Below are positions 23,001 to 38,000 of a stretch of DNA of 64,000 bases, piece by piece (the first letter of the stretch is position 1; each line of letters begins with the position of its first letter). The translations under genes and the position numbers were made by a program. This stretch comes from Agelas oroides (taxonomy: Eukaryota; Porifera; Demospongiae; Agelasida; Agelasidae): contig OX422198.1 of assembly GCA_949130485.1 (NCBI GenBank), positions 2,359,262-2,423,261 on the forward strand. Direction: 5' to 3'. The notes beneath the pieces are model-generated. The model made no database searches. It was not told the DNA's origin and worked only from the letters and a program-made list of their open reading frames with translations.

Positions 23001-26000
23001 ATTCTTCGTATGCGTATTTTATTACAACCACGTGGCATCCTTCGGATTTTGAAGATGGCTGCCCGTGAGCATGTGTCTACCAACAGTCGGGAAGTAGTAC
23101 ACTAGGATCCCTGTTTGGCTTCATTTTTGTCTGAAAGCTACCGAAGACGGTGCAGTGATTATCGGTGTGCTCTTTGGAGGGCCCATGGCAAAGCGTTCTA
23201 GCGAAAGCAAGCAAAAAGTATCTTTAAGGTTACGATGAACAAGCTGTGCGCGCGCTTATTTATAATTATATTCATGACATATACCGCAAAGTCCGAATGC
23301 ATTCCTACCGTTACTAACTTTGCGTCAATTTTAGCGAACTACTTCTATTTTCTGCGGAAGATAACAGCTCAACGGCCTTCCGTACTAAATTTTCGAGGTC
23401 GACTCGTCAAGTTTTGCCAAAAAAGTTCTGGACAAACCGTCAGAAAATGGCCTTTTCGGTCGTGGTTTACGAAGAATGCTACTCAAAATTTTATGTAGCG
23501 CCTACATTTCGAGCGCTGCTTGAAAATTGCCATCGACTCGACCTAGATACTTGTGCTAGGAGACTAGTAACCGAAAACGGTGAGTTTGAGGGCCGTCAGT
23601 AAGCAGATATTTGACGCAAGAGAGTTTATGTGAAGGCTTCGTTCTGGATGGTGTGGATTATAAGCTGCTAGAGCTGTTATGACCAAAAGAGCATTGTGTA
23701 TAGCCTGGTCTTCAGTATCTCCATAGGCTTTTGAAGCGCTAAAATACCTCCAAGCACTCTAGAGTTATAACGCTGACATTCAAGCGCATTTATTGAATTC
23801 TGAGATAGGACAGGTTGTTCATCGTAACCTTAAAATTTTTGGCACCATCATGTCTTTACAGAGAATGTTTTTGGCACAGCTGGGTGCATAGCTGATAAGC
23901 CTCATTACAGTTTACTTGCGAAGAATGTCAACATGCTTGTTTTTTAGCTATGAATTTGAAGTGCATGGGTTCAACCCACAAATCATATATTTGTAATAAT
24001 CTGTGGCAATAATTGTGATAATCATAATTATATAGTTGACTGTATGAATTCTGGATGTCACCCATCCCTACAGTATATTTACCTTGGACGGCTCAACTTT
24101 TTATGGCAATCACTCTCGTTTGAAGGCTTTCCTTCACAAAATTGAGGCAGCTACTCAGCGAGAATTGACATTTTGGTCTCTTGGGAAGCTAGGATTTTAC
24201 TGCAGTGATTTTGTTACAGTGTCTAGCTGCTGTTCAACTGCTTCCGGCTACTAATCACAAAATGCTGAGTAACAAAAAAAAAAAAGAAACACCCACCCAC
24301 TGTTCTGAAAATAGATAAACAGGTGGATGAGTTAATTGATTTATATGGCCAAAGAAGGTGAATTCAGAAGATATCATGCACTGTTTTGAGAACTACACAA
24401 CAGACAGTCATTTCATTGCTCGGATATGAAATGCGTGGCACACGTTTTGATAAACTGGGTATCACAGACCTCCACTCTAGTCATGTGGTATTGCCAAGTC
24501 TTCAAACAATTTTTCTTCTGCATACAAGTGTCCAATTACATGCATCTTACCTGGAGGGTTCCAAGGATCATCATATTGGAGAAACAGAGTTCCACCATAA
24601 GGTCTGATGCTCTTGTCAGTACAATTCTTCATGTATGTATCCAGCAAATCCACGAGACTCTCTCCTTCTGCTTTAACAGCCTAGTTGGAAAAGCAATGAG
24701 GATCTTGTAAATAGCAGAGCAGGAACGTAGGATAATAGTGGAAATAATTAGCAGCCATGCCTACATATCTGAAACTCCACCTTGTTGCTGGAATCTACCG
24801 ACACCATTATAATGTCCTGCTATGAATTTGACCCATTCATGTTCAGCTGTCAGTTACCAAGTTTTACTTGCCATTGTAATAGAGTAAGAGTATATGAAAC
24901 CATTCTGTCATGTACTTTGATCTCATTGTTGTGTTCAAAGTGCTGTATCACTGAACTTCTGTTAAAGGTGGGGCTGACATGCACTTTGTAGATGCATGAA
25001 TATCTGATGTGTCTCTTCATGAACCCTTTAACGCTTAGCTAAATTTGTTTCACTTGAGACTCTTTTAGCATACACATGCCTGTAACGCACCATATCTTTG
25101 TTTCTGTCAAAGCTCTGACTCCAAAAACAAACCCAAGTCCACTTCCAGCCTTAGCAAGCAGACTTGTGACCTTAACCATGCCCACTCATTAACAAGCATG
25201 CAGTCAGCACTCTCCATTGGCAAACACCTGCTTGGGGCCCAAGAAGCCATCCCTGCCAGAAATGAAAGGTGAGAGTAGCGTTTTCTAAGCCTGTTCGTGC
25301 AACCAGGGCGAGATGGGCCTACCCGGTGTCAACCATGCTGCTTTTACAGCCAAGGCTAATAGCACCCTACAGGTGACCCCACCCACCTCCCCCTGTCCCA
25401 CCCTTCTGCTGATGCAGAACCAGCGCGCCAGCGCGCAGAGACTATCTTTTCTGCGCAGTGCGCAGTATGACGTTATCAAAGTGTACTATAGGGTTTAAAT
25501 GGTTTTAACTTAACTTAATTAACTTAACTTAACTTAAGTGCCATGTCCTTAATGGAAGTTCAGTGGTACAGCGCTTTCAATGTAGCAATGTAATGAATCA
25601 AAATATGCAACAGAATAATCTTCGATTTCTACACGGGACTAAATGAAAGTAGGTAACATCTCACTGATTCTTGACAAACACAAGAATTTGAGTGTATTAA
25701 TCAAATATTATGCACTTACACTCTAAAGTTACATACTACATCAGCAATTACCTGCCTTCAAAACACAGTGGCCAACTATTTACCAATAGTTACAAGTAAA
25801 GAATTTACACAAGAAATAGACTAATATACCGTAAAAATATTTTAATACTACACATGATCCAATTTAATGTAAGAAATTCAATTCCAGGAATTTATCACGA
25901 ATTCAATTCTACGTAAGCCAGAGTCTTAATTTTGACATGGTAATTTAACGTTATAGCCGTGGGCCACATGTGGACTTTAAGATTTTTCATACAAGTTTGT

Positions 26001-29000
26001 ATGCTAATCCAATTTAGTGTAAGAAAATGATTGAAGTCAACCTTTGTGGCCTTCCTACAAGTCCAAGCTCGCGTTGTGCAGCCTTCATAGGTCACAGGGT
26101 TCGATAAGGTATGTATGCAATTCGAGGAAAAGCCATCTGTATACTTACCTAGGTAGTGAAGGATGCTTTATCGGTTGCAGACTTCGACGAAGTATGGACA
26201 TAATTTGAGGAAAAGACAGCTATATATATGTTCCGCGCAATCTGAGAATTTGTGCAATCTCTAGATTGCGTTGCGCATTCTCAGAATCCCGAGATTGCGC
26301 AGCTATAGTGCGCAATCTTTTACCCCAACGTGCATGTGCAGAAACCATCTCGTGGTTCGAGAGAAGCTACTAAACAATGGCAACTTTGTGTAGTGTTGAT
26401 TCATTGCATTATATCTTGTAAAATAGCAGAGTTCAGGCAATGATAGTTTGGCTTAGCTTGGTTGAAAACAAACCTGCCTTACTCAGGACGTAGTTGGCAG
26501 ACCTGCTAGTAAAGTCTGAATAAGCTACAACGGTGGAAACACAGGCACCCGCTGTGTACCTGAAAATGATACACGGCAAAAGTTGGCTGACAGTTTCAGC
26601 GAAGGTACGTTTCAACTGTCGCAGACATAATTAGTTAGTAGACACTCAATTGAACCAGTAGCGTGTGGCATATAGCTGACTGTGGCCAACTACAATCGAC
26701 AGGCAAACTTCGAATGCGACCTACCACTCTTCCAGATCGCAATATGCCTCCTATGGAGGCAGACACCGCTTATCAAGGATGTCTTCCATCCTGTGAGCTA
26801 CACAGTAGATCACTCGCTGTCGGGCACACAGGCAAAGTTCGAAGATTGTGCACACGTGTTACGCAATCTCCAGAATTTTTAAGCATATTAAAACAATTAC
26901 CGTAGAGCTAAGGCCTCTCCATACAGGCCTGTTTTTTTCAACAAACAGCCACACTATAAAACTAACTTTGTATAATGGTGCCTACCATGGGAGCCTCATT
27001 GCCGGGCTCCTCCTAAGCTTTCGTAGCACACTGTTTATATAGTATGCTGCAAAAGCTGGAGTACCTGGGAACAACAACTGCCTATTGTACACAGTTCTCT
27101 TGAAACTCTACCATTTTTAAACTACAATAACTCACAAAACACATTCATTTAACCTAGGGCGCATCGAGCTGCTGAAGGCAGCGAGAAGGCATGCAACTTC
27201 CTGTAGTCCATGTATAGACGGCATAGTACTGAGTGTTACTAAAAATTATGTTTCCGGTTAAGCACGTGAAAAATCATACGTTCAACAGAAAGCTTTACTG
27301 CAGCAAGACGATGATATCGGTAGTACTTAGGAAGCACCATCCAAGCGGAGGAAGACCATCTCTTCCAGCCAGGGTAACTTGCCAACCGGGGTAGCGGGCC
27401 AGATTCAGCTCAAGTATTGTCAGATGCAGCTCAAACATTCTCCACTCTCAACAACAGCTCAATATATGCCACCCTATGACACCTTCTGTATCCAAGAAAT
27501 CTTCAATTTCCAGTTCGCACACTAAGTCTTCGCCAAAGACGAGCGCTGCAGACGGCCATTCTACCGAAAATGTTGCACGAGAATGTCAAAGTACACGTAC
27601 CGGAAATGCATTTGAAAGCTATACTTAGTAACACTCAGCATTTTGCCATCTATGATTGATTTAACCTATCATTCATTTCCTCATTCACACTAAAACATGT
27701 TTGGCACATGTATGTAGCAAGAATGACAAAAGAAGCATGTTAAAGCTATCCTGCTCTGCAGTTTCAGTGACACTTTTACTCCACAACTGTCTCTCACAGT
27801 AAGTGTGTCCTTCACAGTAGTTCTCTGGGATCATTGTCACTGACGCACTCAGCAAGGTCAGTACGACACAATGCTAAACCACCCAGACCTCAGCTTCTAT
27901 TTCATAGTGAACTATCACACACAAAATACAATGGAAATGAAACAGACAGTGTCACTGGAGCTCACACATGACACAAGATATAGACATAGCCTTGACCTCA
28001 GACATTTGCAGCCTGAATGGTTCCAGCTGTCCCAAACTATTCATGAATCCTTCAATGTTGAAGGTTTTAACTATGTAGGACTGTAGTACATATTCCCAAT
28101 GTACCTCCTAGACAGCATCACTATTCTGTAGACCACTGTCTAACACTAACATAGCTAACAGCATATGTTTCTGCAATCTGAAAGAGTCCAATTTCAGCTG
28201 CTTGAAGTCAACGGTTTGAACCCCTCCCCCTAATGACACCAAGCTCCTAGGAAATGAACCTGGGTACGAGGCTACCTGCACTGTTACGGTGACCAGTTCA
28301 CAGTATGGGTAAACTCATATTATTGACCTGCCACACTGGACACAACATGAATGATGGAGATCTGGATATATTTTCTCAGCTACAAATGATCACTGGTACT
28401 CACAGTGTTGTAGAGTACATATTAACACCATCCCATAGTAGCTGCTACACAAGATGTGGATCATTGATTGTTCATGCATGGTTTCAGACTCAAATATTCA
28501 TTAACTGTTTGATACACTAGTTTGTTAATAATTCATAGCTACGTATGCACATGGGGAAAGGTTTGGCAGCGGGAGTGTCTATAGGCCTAAAGCATGTCAC
28601 AACAGAAAAGCAAGTGCAACTATCATAAACATAAAGGTAATGTGCCCATCTGAAACCATCATATAGTCGTTTTTGCAGTGGACATACCATCGTTCACCTC
28701 ATACAGCACATTTCGTAACACAAGTAACTTGTATGTAGGCTTGAAAATGAGGCTTGTGGAGTGATTTTGGTTATCCAAATTTGATCGTTATAATTAACTA
28801 TTAGTGGGTATCATTTTTAGCAAGTACCACCATATTTACTATGATCTCTAAATTCAGTACTCCAGTTGGGGCACAGAGCACATGTGTAGTCTTTGAAACT
28901 AGTGTACACGAGAGATGCCCTCTACAAAGAGAGGGAGTGGACACTTTTTTAATGTTTTCTGCAATACCCATGAAAGAGTGCCAGTGCATGTATCCACCAT

Positions 29001-32000
29001 CCTACTCAATTCAGTTTAGCCAACGGCAAATATACTGAACAGCTTAAAATGAAGCCACAAGTCTTTGGAGCTCAAATCCTGGGGGTATCAACAGCAACAT
29101 GCCATCATAATGTCGCTAGTGTGCCCAAATTAGCTATGTCCACAGCCACTTCATAACCAGCTTCACTAAAACCCCCTCCCCCTCCCCTCTCCCCCCAGAC
29201 CAGGAGTTGTATATCAAGTATCATGTGCCGCATGTCCAGAAGTGTACATTGGCCAGACTGGCTGTGCCTTGGAACATCATCTAGAAGAATGCAACAGAGC
29301 ACTAACTGCAGGCATCCCTATGTCATCTGCAATTGCTGAACAAGCAATAAACGCCAACCATGATATTGACTATCTATGTGCATCGGTTGTGGCTTGGAAG
29401 CTTGGCACACCAATGACACCCCATGAACAGAGAGCAATGACTGTTACTACAACTTACAACTCCATCAATTATTCCCTGTACTAAAAAATAACCATTCTTC
29501 TAATTAATCCCCACTTGCTGTTTACCGGATGTATGTATTGCGATTCTTATATCTGTCGGTTATTATACGTACCAAAGATAATCACTGTATAGTGGTTGAA
29601 ACGTTTGTTAACTTTCTTCAAAGTACTGACTGTCTTGCTGGTATATAGTTTCGCATGTCTATACCTAGTCACACAGGCCTCTACAAATTAACGCTCCTCT
29701 GGTATGCACAGTGTTTCTCAGAACTCCACAAGTGTGATTCATTTATAGTCAGAGAGGTAGCTCAAGAGTAGGTGTTTGTTCACATGCACATTGACCCCAT
29801 GCAAACAACACTGAGCCAAATGTTGGGGCTGGGTGCATTTTTGAGGGGCTATAGTATATCTCAACAACGAAATTGTGACCCAGCTGAGTGAATGAAATAA
29901 AATTATCTCTACTGAGTGATTTGAATATTAAGCTGGGATTGTGGGTGGCTTGTTTTGAAATGTTTGGAGACAACATATCGTCCTAGAACTTACAGCTCTC
30001 TCAAAGCAGTAAATATTGCCATGCTGAAGGATTCTGTGATGATGGACACCATCAGCCCGCCTACATAAGTGGAAGAAGACATACAAAGTGAAATGGAATT
30101 CTGAGGGTAGCAGATCCTGTCAAATCCACAGCTCAGTTTAACAATAAATCATACAACACCCTCAATAGCACCTTCAGAAGTGGCCCTGATAAAATCATCA
30201 GAATGCAGGCTGTGATCTACAGTGTTCACAGTCCCCAAAGCCATTTCCCTAACGTACCAGAAGCTCATGATGTAGTTTCCACTGGCATTGATCCTGACGA
30301 CAAAGTTTCCCACCTTGCCCTCACTCTGCAGTTTCTTTTCACAATCCTGCCGGCTCATGCATCCCCAGAACCACCCATAGTTATCCAACTCCTCTGGGTC
30401 ACCCTCCTCTTCCACTTGTACCCCTAGAAGCCTATCAAACTTCCCACCATCACTCTTGGATATCGCTGTGGTTGAGGTGCTTGGAGGAAGGGGCCTGCAG
30501 AACTTGCCGTCTCCACTTGACGGAACACTTGAGGATCCTGGTCGTTGGCTGGAAACAGTGCGGCGAATTTCTCCCCCCGCACTGGGCCCAATGCCGCTAT
30601 CAGTTGAGACAACACTTGCTCTTGGGTTGTCAGTGGGCACTGGAGGCAAAGGCTGATCCAATGCAGACACCTTCCCCAAAAAGCTGTCACCTCGTCTCAC
30701 TCCATCTGATGGTAGTCGGGGTTTGCGAGTTTGTGAAGGTGGTGTAGGAGGGATCTTTGGAATATCTACGATCCTGGGAGATGACAGTGATGAGGATAAA
30801 TTGTCCGGACTGAATGTGTGTGGACTGGGGGGAGTGAAATCTGGTATTTGCTGGAACTCTCGTTTCTGGGGAAGAAGGAGAGGGGGGAAAAGGTTGACAA
30901 CACAGTTCTCTGAAATTAACAACACCCTAGAGTCCGGGGATTGTAACTACCCTTGAGTCCAGGGATTGTAACTACCTTAGAGTCCGGGGATTGTAACTAC
31001 CCTAGAGTCCGGAGATTGTAACTACCCTAGAGTCCGGGGATTGTAACTACCCTAGAGTCCGGGGATTGTAACTACCCTAGAGTCCAGGAATTGCAACTAC
31101 CTTAGAGTCCAGGGATTGTAACTACCCTAGAGTCCGGGGATTGTAACTACCCAAGAGTCCGGGGATTGTAACTACCCTAGTCTAAGAGTCCAGGGATTGT
31201 AACTACCCTCGAGTCCGGGGATTGTAACTACCCTAGAGTCCAGGGATTGTAACTACCCTCGAGTCCGGGGATTGTAACTACCCTAGAGTCCAGGGATTGT
31301 AACTACCCTAGAGTCCGGGGATTGTAACTACCCTAGAGTCCGGGGATGTACACTCAGAGTTTAGTGAAGCACTTCAGGTTTACATACTATGCTGATATCC
31401 TTTGTAATCATAATGTCCATACATTTACGTACCCCTTTAGAGCTCTCATTCATCCAATGAGACGTATGCACATTTCAAAACAACCGAATCACAAACACTT
31501 TTTGTTGGAGGGAGGGGGGTGGGGGGGGGAGCAAATTAGTGATCAGCCCTAGCAACAATGGCTACTACGCCACTGTTCTGGTCATTTTTTGTCACTGTAA
31601 AAAGTACAGCCACCATGTGGCCTGGGTTTGGCCTACTCATGATTATAGCTATTAATGGGCATACTGATTATAAGGACCTGAGTGTCACTTCATTGCCCCA
31701 CTTCTGCTCTAAAGCCTTCCTCTGTCAGGCTCCTGTGTGATGAATTCAGTACTTTTGCCCACTAGGGGCGTGACTTACTTAGTGCAGCACTGTATTCAGG
31801 ACTGGAAGTATAATGATTAGCAAGCCATCACATGGATTATCATGCCACTTTGGAATCACTGTACTCACAACAAGCATAAATTGCACTCACTAGCGCTTGT
31901 GCATTTACGTTGCTTGCTGCTCGTGCAATTATTCACAAAGAGCATTCAAATCCATGGGATTCTATAACTGACGGGGGAGGTTAATTCTAGTGGCAAGAGA

Positions 32001-35000
32001 AGGCAGGATGGATTTTAGGTCAATAAAGTACAAGTGATGTAGTTTAAATGCTGAGTGTACAAAAGAGTTAATGAGTACTAAGTTTGCAGATAACGATGAA
32101 TTTTAAGTCACTCTTACAGTGCAAGATCAGCTGTCTTGCTTTATGCCAGCCTTCTGTAGCAACCATTCAAGACCTGCTCTACTTTTCCTTTGTCGCCCTT
32201 TTGTACATGAGCATTTAGAAACTGTTATGAACAGAAAGTCGAGTTTGTTTAGTGCTCCCACACAATGATATGGCCTTCTGTTCACAGCCCGAAAACACCC
32301 CCATCCAACACTGTACTAATTGCTTGCTCATACTCAGCCCCACAGTGTTCTACATTCCCCTAGCATAGTGTTATGGCGGAGATAGCAACTTTCTTGTTGT
32401 GAGTACCATATTATTTCAATCAGATGTTGCAGCCTTCATTTGCTGTTCATTTTTGTGAAACAATTCCTTTTAAAAAGTGTTTAATGGCTTAATACCGTAT
32501 AGCGGGAAATTTTCGCGAGGTCCAAATTTTCGCGATTTTCGCGACCCACGACCGAAACGCGAAAATAAAAACCGCGAAAATTTGAACACCTGAACTCGTG
32601 AAAATTTTTCACACGTGCGTTTTGTGCACTAGTCTTGCTGCTTGACCATGGCATTGTATCGCTATTTCAAACCAGCAGACGACCTCCTACCCTCTCCCAC
32701 GGGACATCTTTCATCCTCCTCATATAATCGATCCGCCTCGACGTAGGTACAAAGAGCAAACGGAGGAGATCTTATTCGGAACGTGGCCTACAACCGTCCC
32801 ATCCTTCATTACGGCCACAGCGAAAGCATCGACCCGGTTGCCAGCTTCCCTCTCGCACGGCAATTCTTCGCCATAGACAGTGGCCCAGATGTGCTTGTAG
32901 GCATGGTAGCCTCTCACCACCGCCTCAACCGAAAAACTCACTCGACCATCAGCCACGTGTCTCAAGTGCGAGCTCGACGGAGGCGTGGCAACATGACGCA
33001 CACGTTAAGGGGCGTGGTCAATAGCTCGTGTTCTACAGCTAAACGCGAAAATTAAAACCGCGAAAATTTCTTCTGGAGGGGAAACGGGATTTTCGCGAAA
33101 ATTTGGACCCGCGAAAATTTCCCGCTATACGGTAGTTTAGGGAAAACCGTTAAGATTTAGTCTACGGCTATTGCACTACAGTAAAGCATCAAAAAACATA
33201 CTGAATGACGTACAACAGTTATTAAAAGAGAACGACAATTACTTGAACAAACAGAGTGTGTTTATATTAACAAATGGTTGTGGATCTTACATTGATGACT
33301 CTCTGCAGCTGCATAATCCATTCCTCTCTCTGCTCGTGGCTGTTACACTGCAAAAGAAACAAACAGCATTTGAATGGAATGTGTATAACGCATGGCTTAA
33401 GATGTCCATCAACACGGCTGACCTACTCTCCACTCTTCAGACATTATGTTACTGGACATTGTGCAGTAGCTATGTTTCTAGGAACGATACATTTCACTAG
33501 GTCCTTGCATGAAGCCATCCCCTGTTTCTGACTACCCTGAGCCCTTCAATTCCTGTGGTTGCCTTGACGATCAGCCAGCTATCTTGTGTGTGTCACTGTG
33601 GCACACTGCCTCTCACTGCATGAAGTTATAGTACTCATACTTCTAGCTCTCTTGGAAACATATTCCAATATTACAGGTTGTTATGAAGTACTATGGATAG
33701 AGGGGGACACCCCAATATCTCTGAGTTTGACGTAGATACAACAGTCAAGAATACTACAGGTGTTGGCAGGAACTTATGAACTGCCACTGAGGGGGGAAAG
33801 GGGGAGGGGGGGGGGGGGGGGTACTAGCACAAAAGACTGTTGCCCAATAACATATTGGTCAACAGTCTTTTGTTTTGGATTTGATTCACCCATGATTGCC
33901 CGCTAAATTACACTTGTATCACTATGGATTCTCTATGGGGCACCGTTTGTGTCAAAATTATACATCAACTTAGAATGCAGTGTATTGTTAGAGACATCTA
34001 TAAATAGAAATCTCACTACACTTATGGCCTATGAGCCTCCGCTTCACAAAGTAGCTTATCAATGCATGAGATCTATCAAAATGTTACAATATTCCTGTGG
34101 CCTTAGCCCTCCACCCTGCTTCATAACACAGCGGCACCTCACACACAGTTGACAGAGTGCAATCCCTTCTTATGTTTGTAGCAATGTTGCTGTCATGTTT
34201 TGTGCGTTCCAGAACATTGCTTTGTTATTTCAGATGACTCAGCACGGTGTACACAATTCATTTTGCTGATGCATGAACAATCAATGAACCATATCTCCCT
34301 GCAGGCCTAGATGTTATACAATATCACCCACTGCAGAGGACATGTTTCAGCCAATACCAGACCTCATCAGCTGCACTAAGGTGATCAAGAGAGATGCTCC
34401 TGACGCTAGCGGTAGGCTGGCAACCTTCAGCAGTGAGAGACAAGGAAGCAGGGCACTGCTGCTAAGTAGCTGGCATGTCCATTGTCGCTGCAGGCATTTA
34501 GCGTTCTGTGGTAGACACTTCTAACTATAGACAGCCGAGTGGCTTAAATAAACTTTTACTTCAATATTTCCATAAGGCAAGTAAAACATCTCAAAGGTAG
34601 CATCTCTTTGTGTAGCCGTTCTTCTTGTTCACAAACACTATTGCTAGTAGCATCAGGTTTCATTTGAATGTCCCCCCCCCCCACCCCCCCACCCCCCCAC
34701 CCCCCCACCCCCCCACCCCCCCACCCCTTGGAAGTCTCTCCCATCACTACAAGCTAATATAGAATGCATACAACATAGGTAGTAAATGCATAACTACACA
34801 TGTACTGTAGTCTCACGAAAGAGCGCCCACCCCCTACTTTTGGCCCAATTTCCTGTATAGGGTCAAAGTTTGCTCAAATGAGCGCCCACCCTGGAGCAAG
34901 CGTTTTGCTGCGCACTCGTCAAGTTTGAGAAGGACAGCCTATCTGAGGTAACAAACTTCGTGTTATGCTTCACTGAAGGTTATTACGAGGCTGCTTTGTG

Positions 35001-38000
35001 TAGACGGATGTAATATGCGGAGTGCACAGTGAACTACGCCATGCTCATGGTGACAGTGACGGTGCCTTTCAGAGTGTTGTATGCCATCAGGACTTGACTT
35101 TGAAGCCGCTGGCGGCTCTGTTGTACGTTATTGTTTGTCCAATTCTATGCTTCAAGGGCATCGAGTTGCTGTAAACATCACATGGGCGCTCTTTCGTGGT
35201 TAAATGCAGAAACACTTGAAAGGGCGTCCACTCCCCTCTTTCACAGACTTGTAAGGTGCTCCGCCCACAGGCGCTCTTTCGCGAGACTATACGGTACATG
35301 TATTTATCCAGTCCATGTCAATTTTCAATGACAATTCTTTCTGTTCCATACACAAAGAATCTCCTCAAGATCATCGTCAGACAGTTTCCAGGTGATTCTA
35401 TCATCAACCTGAGCTCTTCTACATAAATTTACAAAAGGGGCCTCAGATGTCATCTTATGAAGCCTAAAAATCAAACTTTTCCTGGAGGAGGATGCCCCAG
35501 ACCCCTCTAGATATTAGTGTTTCTACAAAGCGCCATCTTACTTCCTTGACCGCCCCCTTACTTTGGTATACTCTGCTTATGCCCCCCCCCCCCCCCCCCC
35601 CGCCTGAACAATTTTCTAAATGAAACCCTGAGCAACCATGAGCATGACTGAGGTTTTGGTCTAAATGGCTTCCCTAGGTGCATGCTAAATGTAATGGTTA
35701 CATACACAGGAGTTACTGAGGGTGCAATACTCGAAGGCTCTGCCATTGAAACTATACTACGTAATTTGGCAAACAGAGTCGTAAATGCGCATACCAGTTG
35801 TTGCTAAAAGCAATAAAAGCTGAATCGGTGGCAAGACAGATGGTTTTGTGCAAGACAAATGGGCGTATGTACGACGGATGAGCCAGAAAAAACATGAGGC
35901 TACAGTTAATTGAGGTGTTTCCAGTGGGGTCCTTTTATCCTGAGTACAAGCTGACATCATAGTTCCAATGCATTGACTATAAACGCATTGAGTGAGTCAG
36001 AGTTCCCAAACAGTGGGGATCAGTTCAAAGCAACAAATCCCTAGAACTGCCGTACAAGTGCTGACCACAAACAGCAGTCATCATCTGCATGTCCCACCAA
36101 CTCATCACTAGAAACTGAGCTTCACAAACACGATCACACCTGGGATCCACATACTGACTCACTGCCAAGTTATACTCTCATTCCAAAACCAGAGCAGCTA
36201 CTCCCCTAAGCCATGGCAGACAAGCGCTGGTGCAGATAATGCACAGTACAGTAGAAGACATTCAGTTATATAATGTAAAATGGTAAGCTCTATTCCTGCT
36301 CTGTCAGCAGCATCACTTCAGGAACACTCAAGCCCATGTTGGCTAACACACTACATATCTCATGAATACTGTGGTTCCAGATTGAGCATTCAGGACGTCC
36401 CACTAGACTAGACAGCCTGAAAGAGGTAGGAGTTTCATCTCAACAGAATCCATAAGCTGGCAACCACACCACCCAGTTGCACCCAGTTGCACGATACTGT
36501 TTGCAAGCAAGCAACTATAATTCAGTTATCACAATTATCATAAACAACATGCAATTGAGACACTATACACAAAGGACTGCAAAATAAACACCAGTTTGTC
36601 CAAACACCCTTTACAGACACCAAGTGGGATTTTTGGGCACACTGGTGGAGAAATCCATCGCGAGAGCCCTTGTGTAATCGTGGGCAACCATGGACACTCT
36701 GTCGTCCACAGACTTAGTTGGGGATAATAGAACAGGTAAGTGCAATTCATTGTCTGTAAAACGAGAGCACGTCACTGTCGAAGCTAGGCACCTACATGCA
36801 AGCATGGTGCAGGGCTTTCTTCAAATTTTGTGCTTACAGAGTGAAAAATCTGACTAAGCAATCCACATGCATATACTTCTGGCTTTTATTTTTTAAACCC
36901 TAAATTCTTTTCACTTGAGACTACTTTTAGCCTATACATGCCTATACATGCCTTTAACGCACCGTATCTCCATTTCTGTCCAGGCTCTGACTCCAAAACT
37001 GAACCCAAGTGCACTTTCAGCCTCAATAAGCAGACTTGTGGCCTTTACCACGCCCACTCATTAACAAGCATGCAATAGTCAGCATTCTCGGTTGGCAAAT
37101 ACCCGCTCAGAACCCAAGCCACCTTCCCTGCCAGAAATGAACCCTCCAAGAGGTGAGACTAACGTTTTCTAGGCCTGTATGTGCAACCAGGGCAGGAATT
37201 GACCCACTCGGTGCCAACCATGGTTCTTTTACAGCCAAGCCTAGCAGCTGCCATGTGCACAGCACCCTGCGAGTGACCCCACCCACCTCCCCCTGTCCCA
37301 CCCTTTCTGCTAATGCAGAACCTGGTCACCAGCGCGCAGAGACTATCTTTTCTACGCAGTGCGCATTATGATATAACCAAAAGTGCACTATAGGGTTTAA
37401 AGGGATAACTTATTAACATTGACAAGTGTGTGTGTTTGTATCGCAGACTGGGATTTTCATCAATGGTGGTAATGGTTTACAATTAGTGTCGCAATAGTAT
37501 TACGATATCAATGTACTGTGCACCTTCAATATTTTGCACACTTGCTCTACGTACATGAAACACAAAGTACTCACCTTAAAGACATATCTTCCATCTGCCC
37601 TGTTTAAGTAGAACCTATATTCTCTTTTCTTTGATCTCTCCTCTCCAACTGAATCGCTACTATCAATCTCAAGACTTCTAAGATGCTGCATGGGTGTGAA
37701 TTAAATGGAACATATACTACATGCAAGAAAAATAGATTAGGCCTGTATATACCAGTAGCAGGAAACCATAGCACACACCCATTCATAAAGGGGGGATTCA
37801 CAATTGGCATCTGGCACTCTCAGAGGCGAATGTGTAACTGAGGCAATGTCACACATACAAGAGAAACATGAGCAACATTCCTACTATGTGTTGCCTAGGT
37901 AACGAGTTATAGCCAATTATACACCCACTCATAAAGGGGATTCACCATCGGCATCTGGCAGTGGCCATATATGCACATTTTACTCACAAAAGAAACCATT

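Noticed and set aside
30927-31346. Regular 25-bp repeats resembling a CRISPR array
   Set aside because: Units abut directly with no unique spacers, and the setting is an animal intron. It is a minisatellite.
33171-33500. 109-residue + strand frame
   Set aside because: No known domain, no neighbouring exon in phase, inside an intron of the opposite-strand adaptor gene. Kept only as a possibility.
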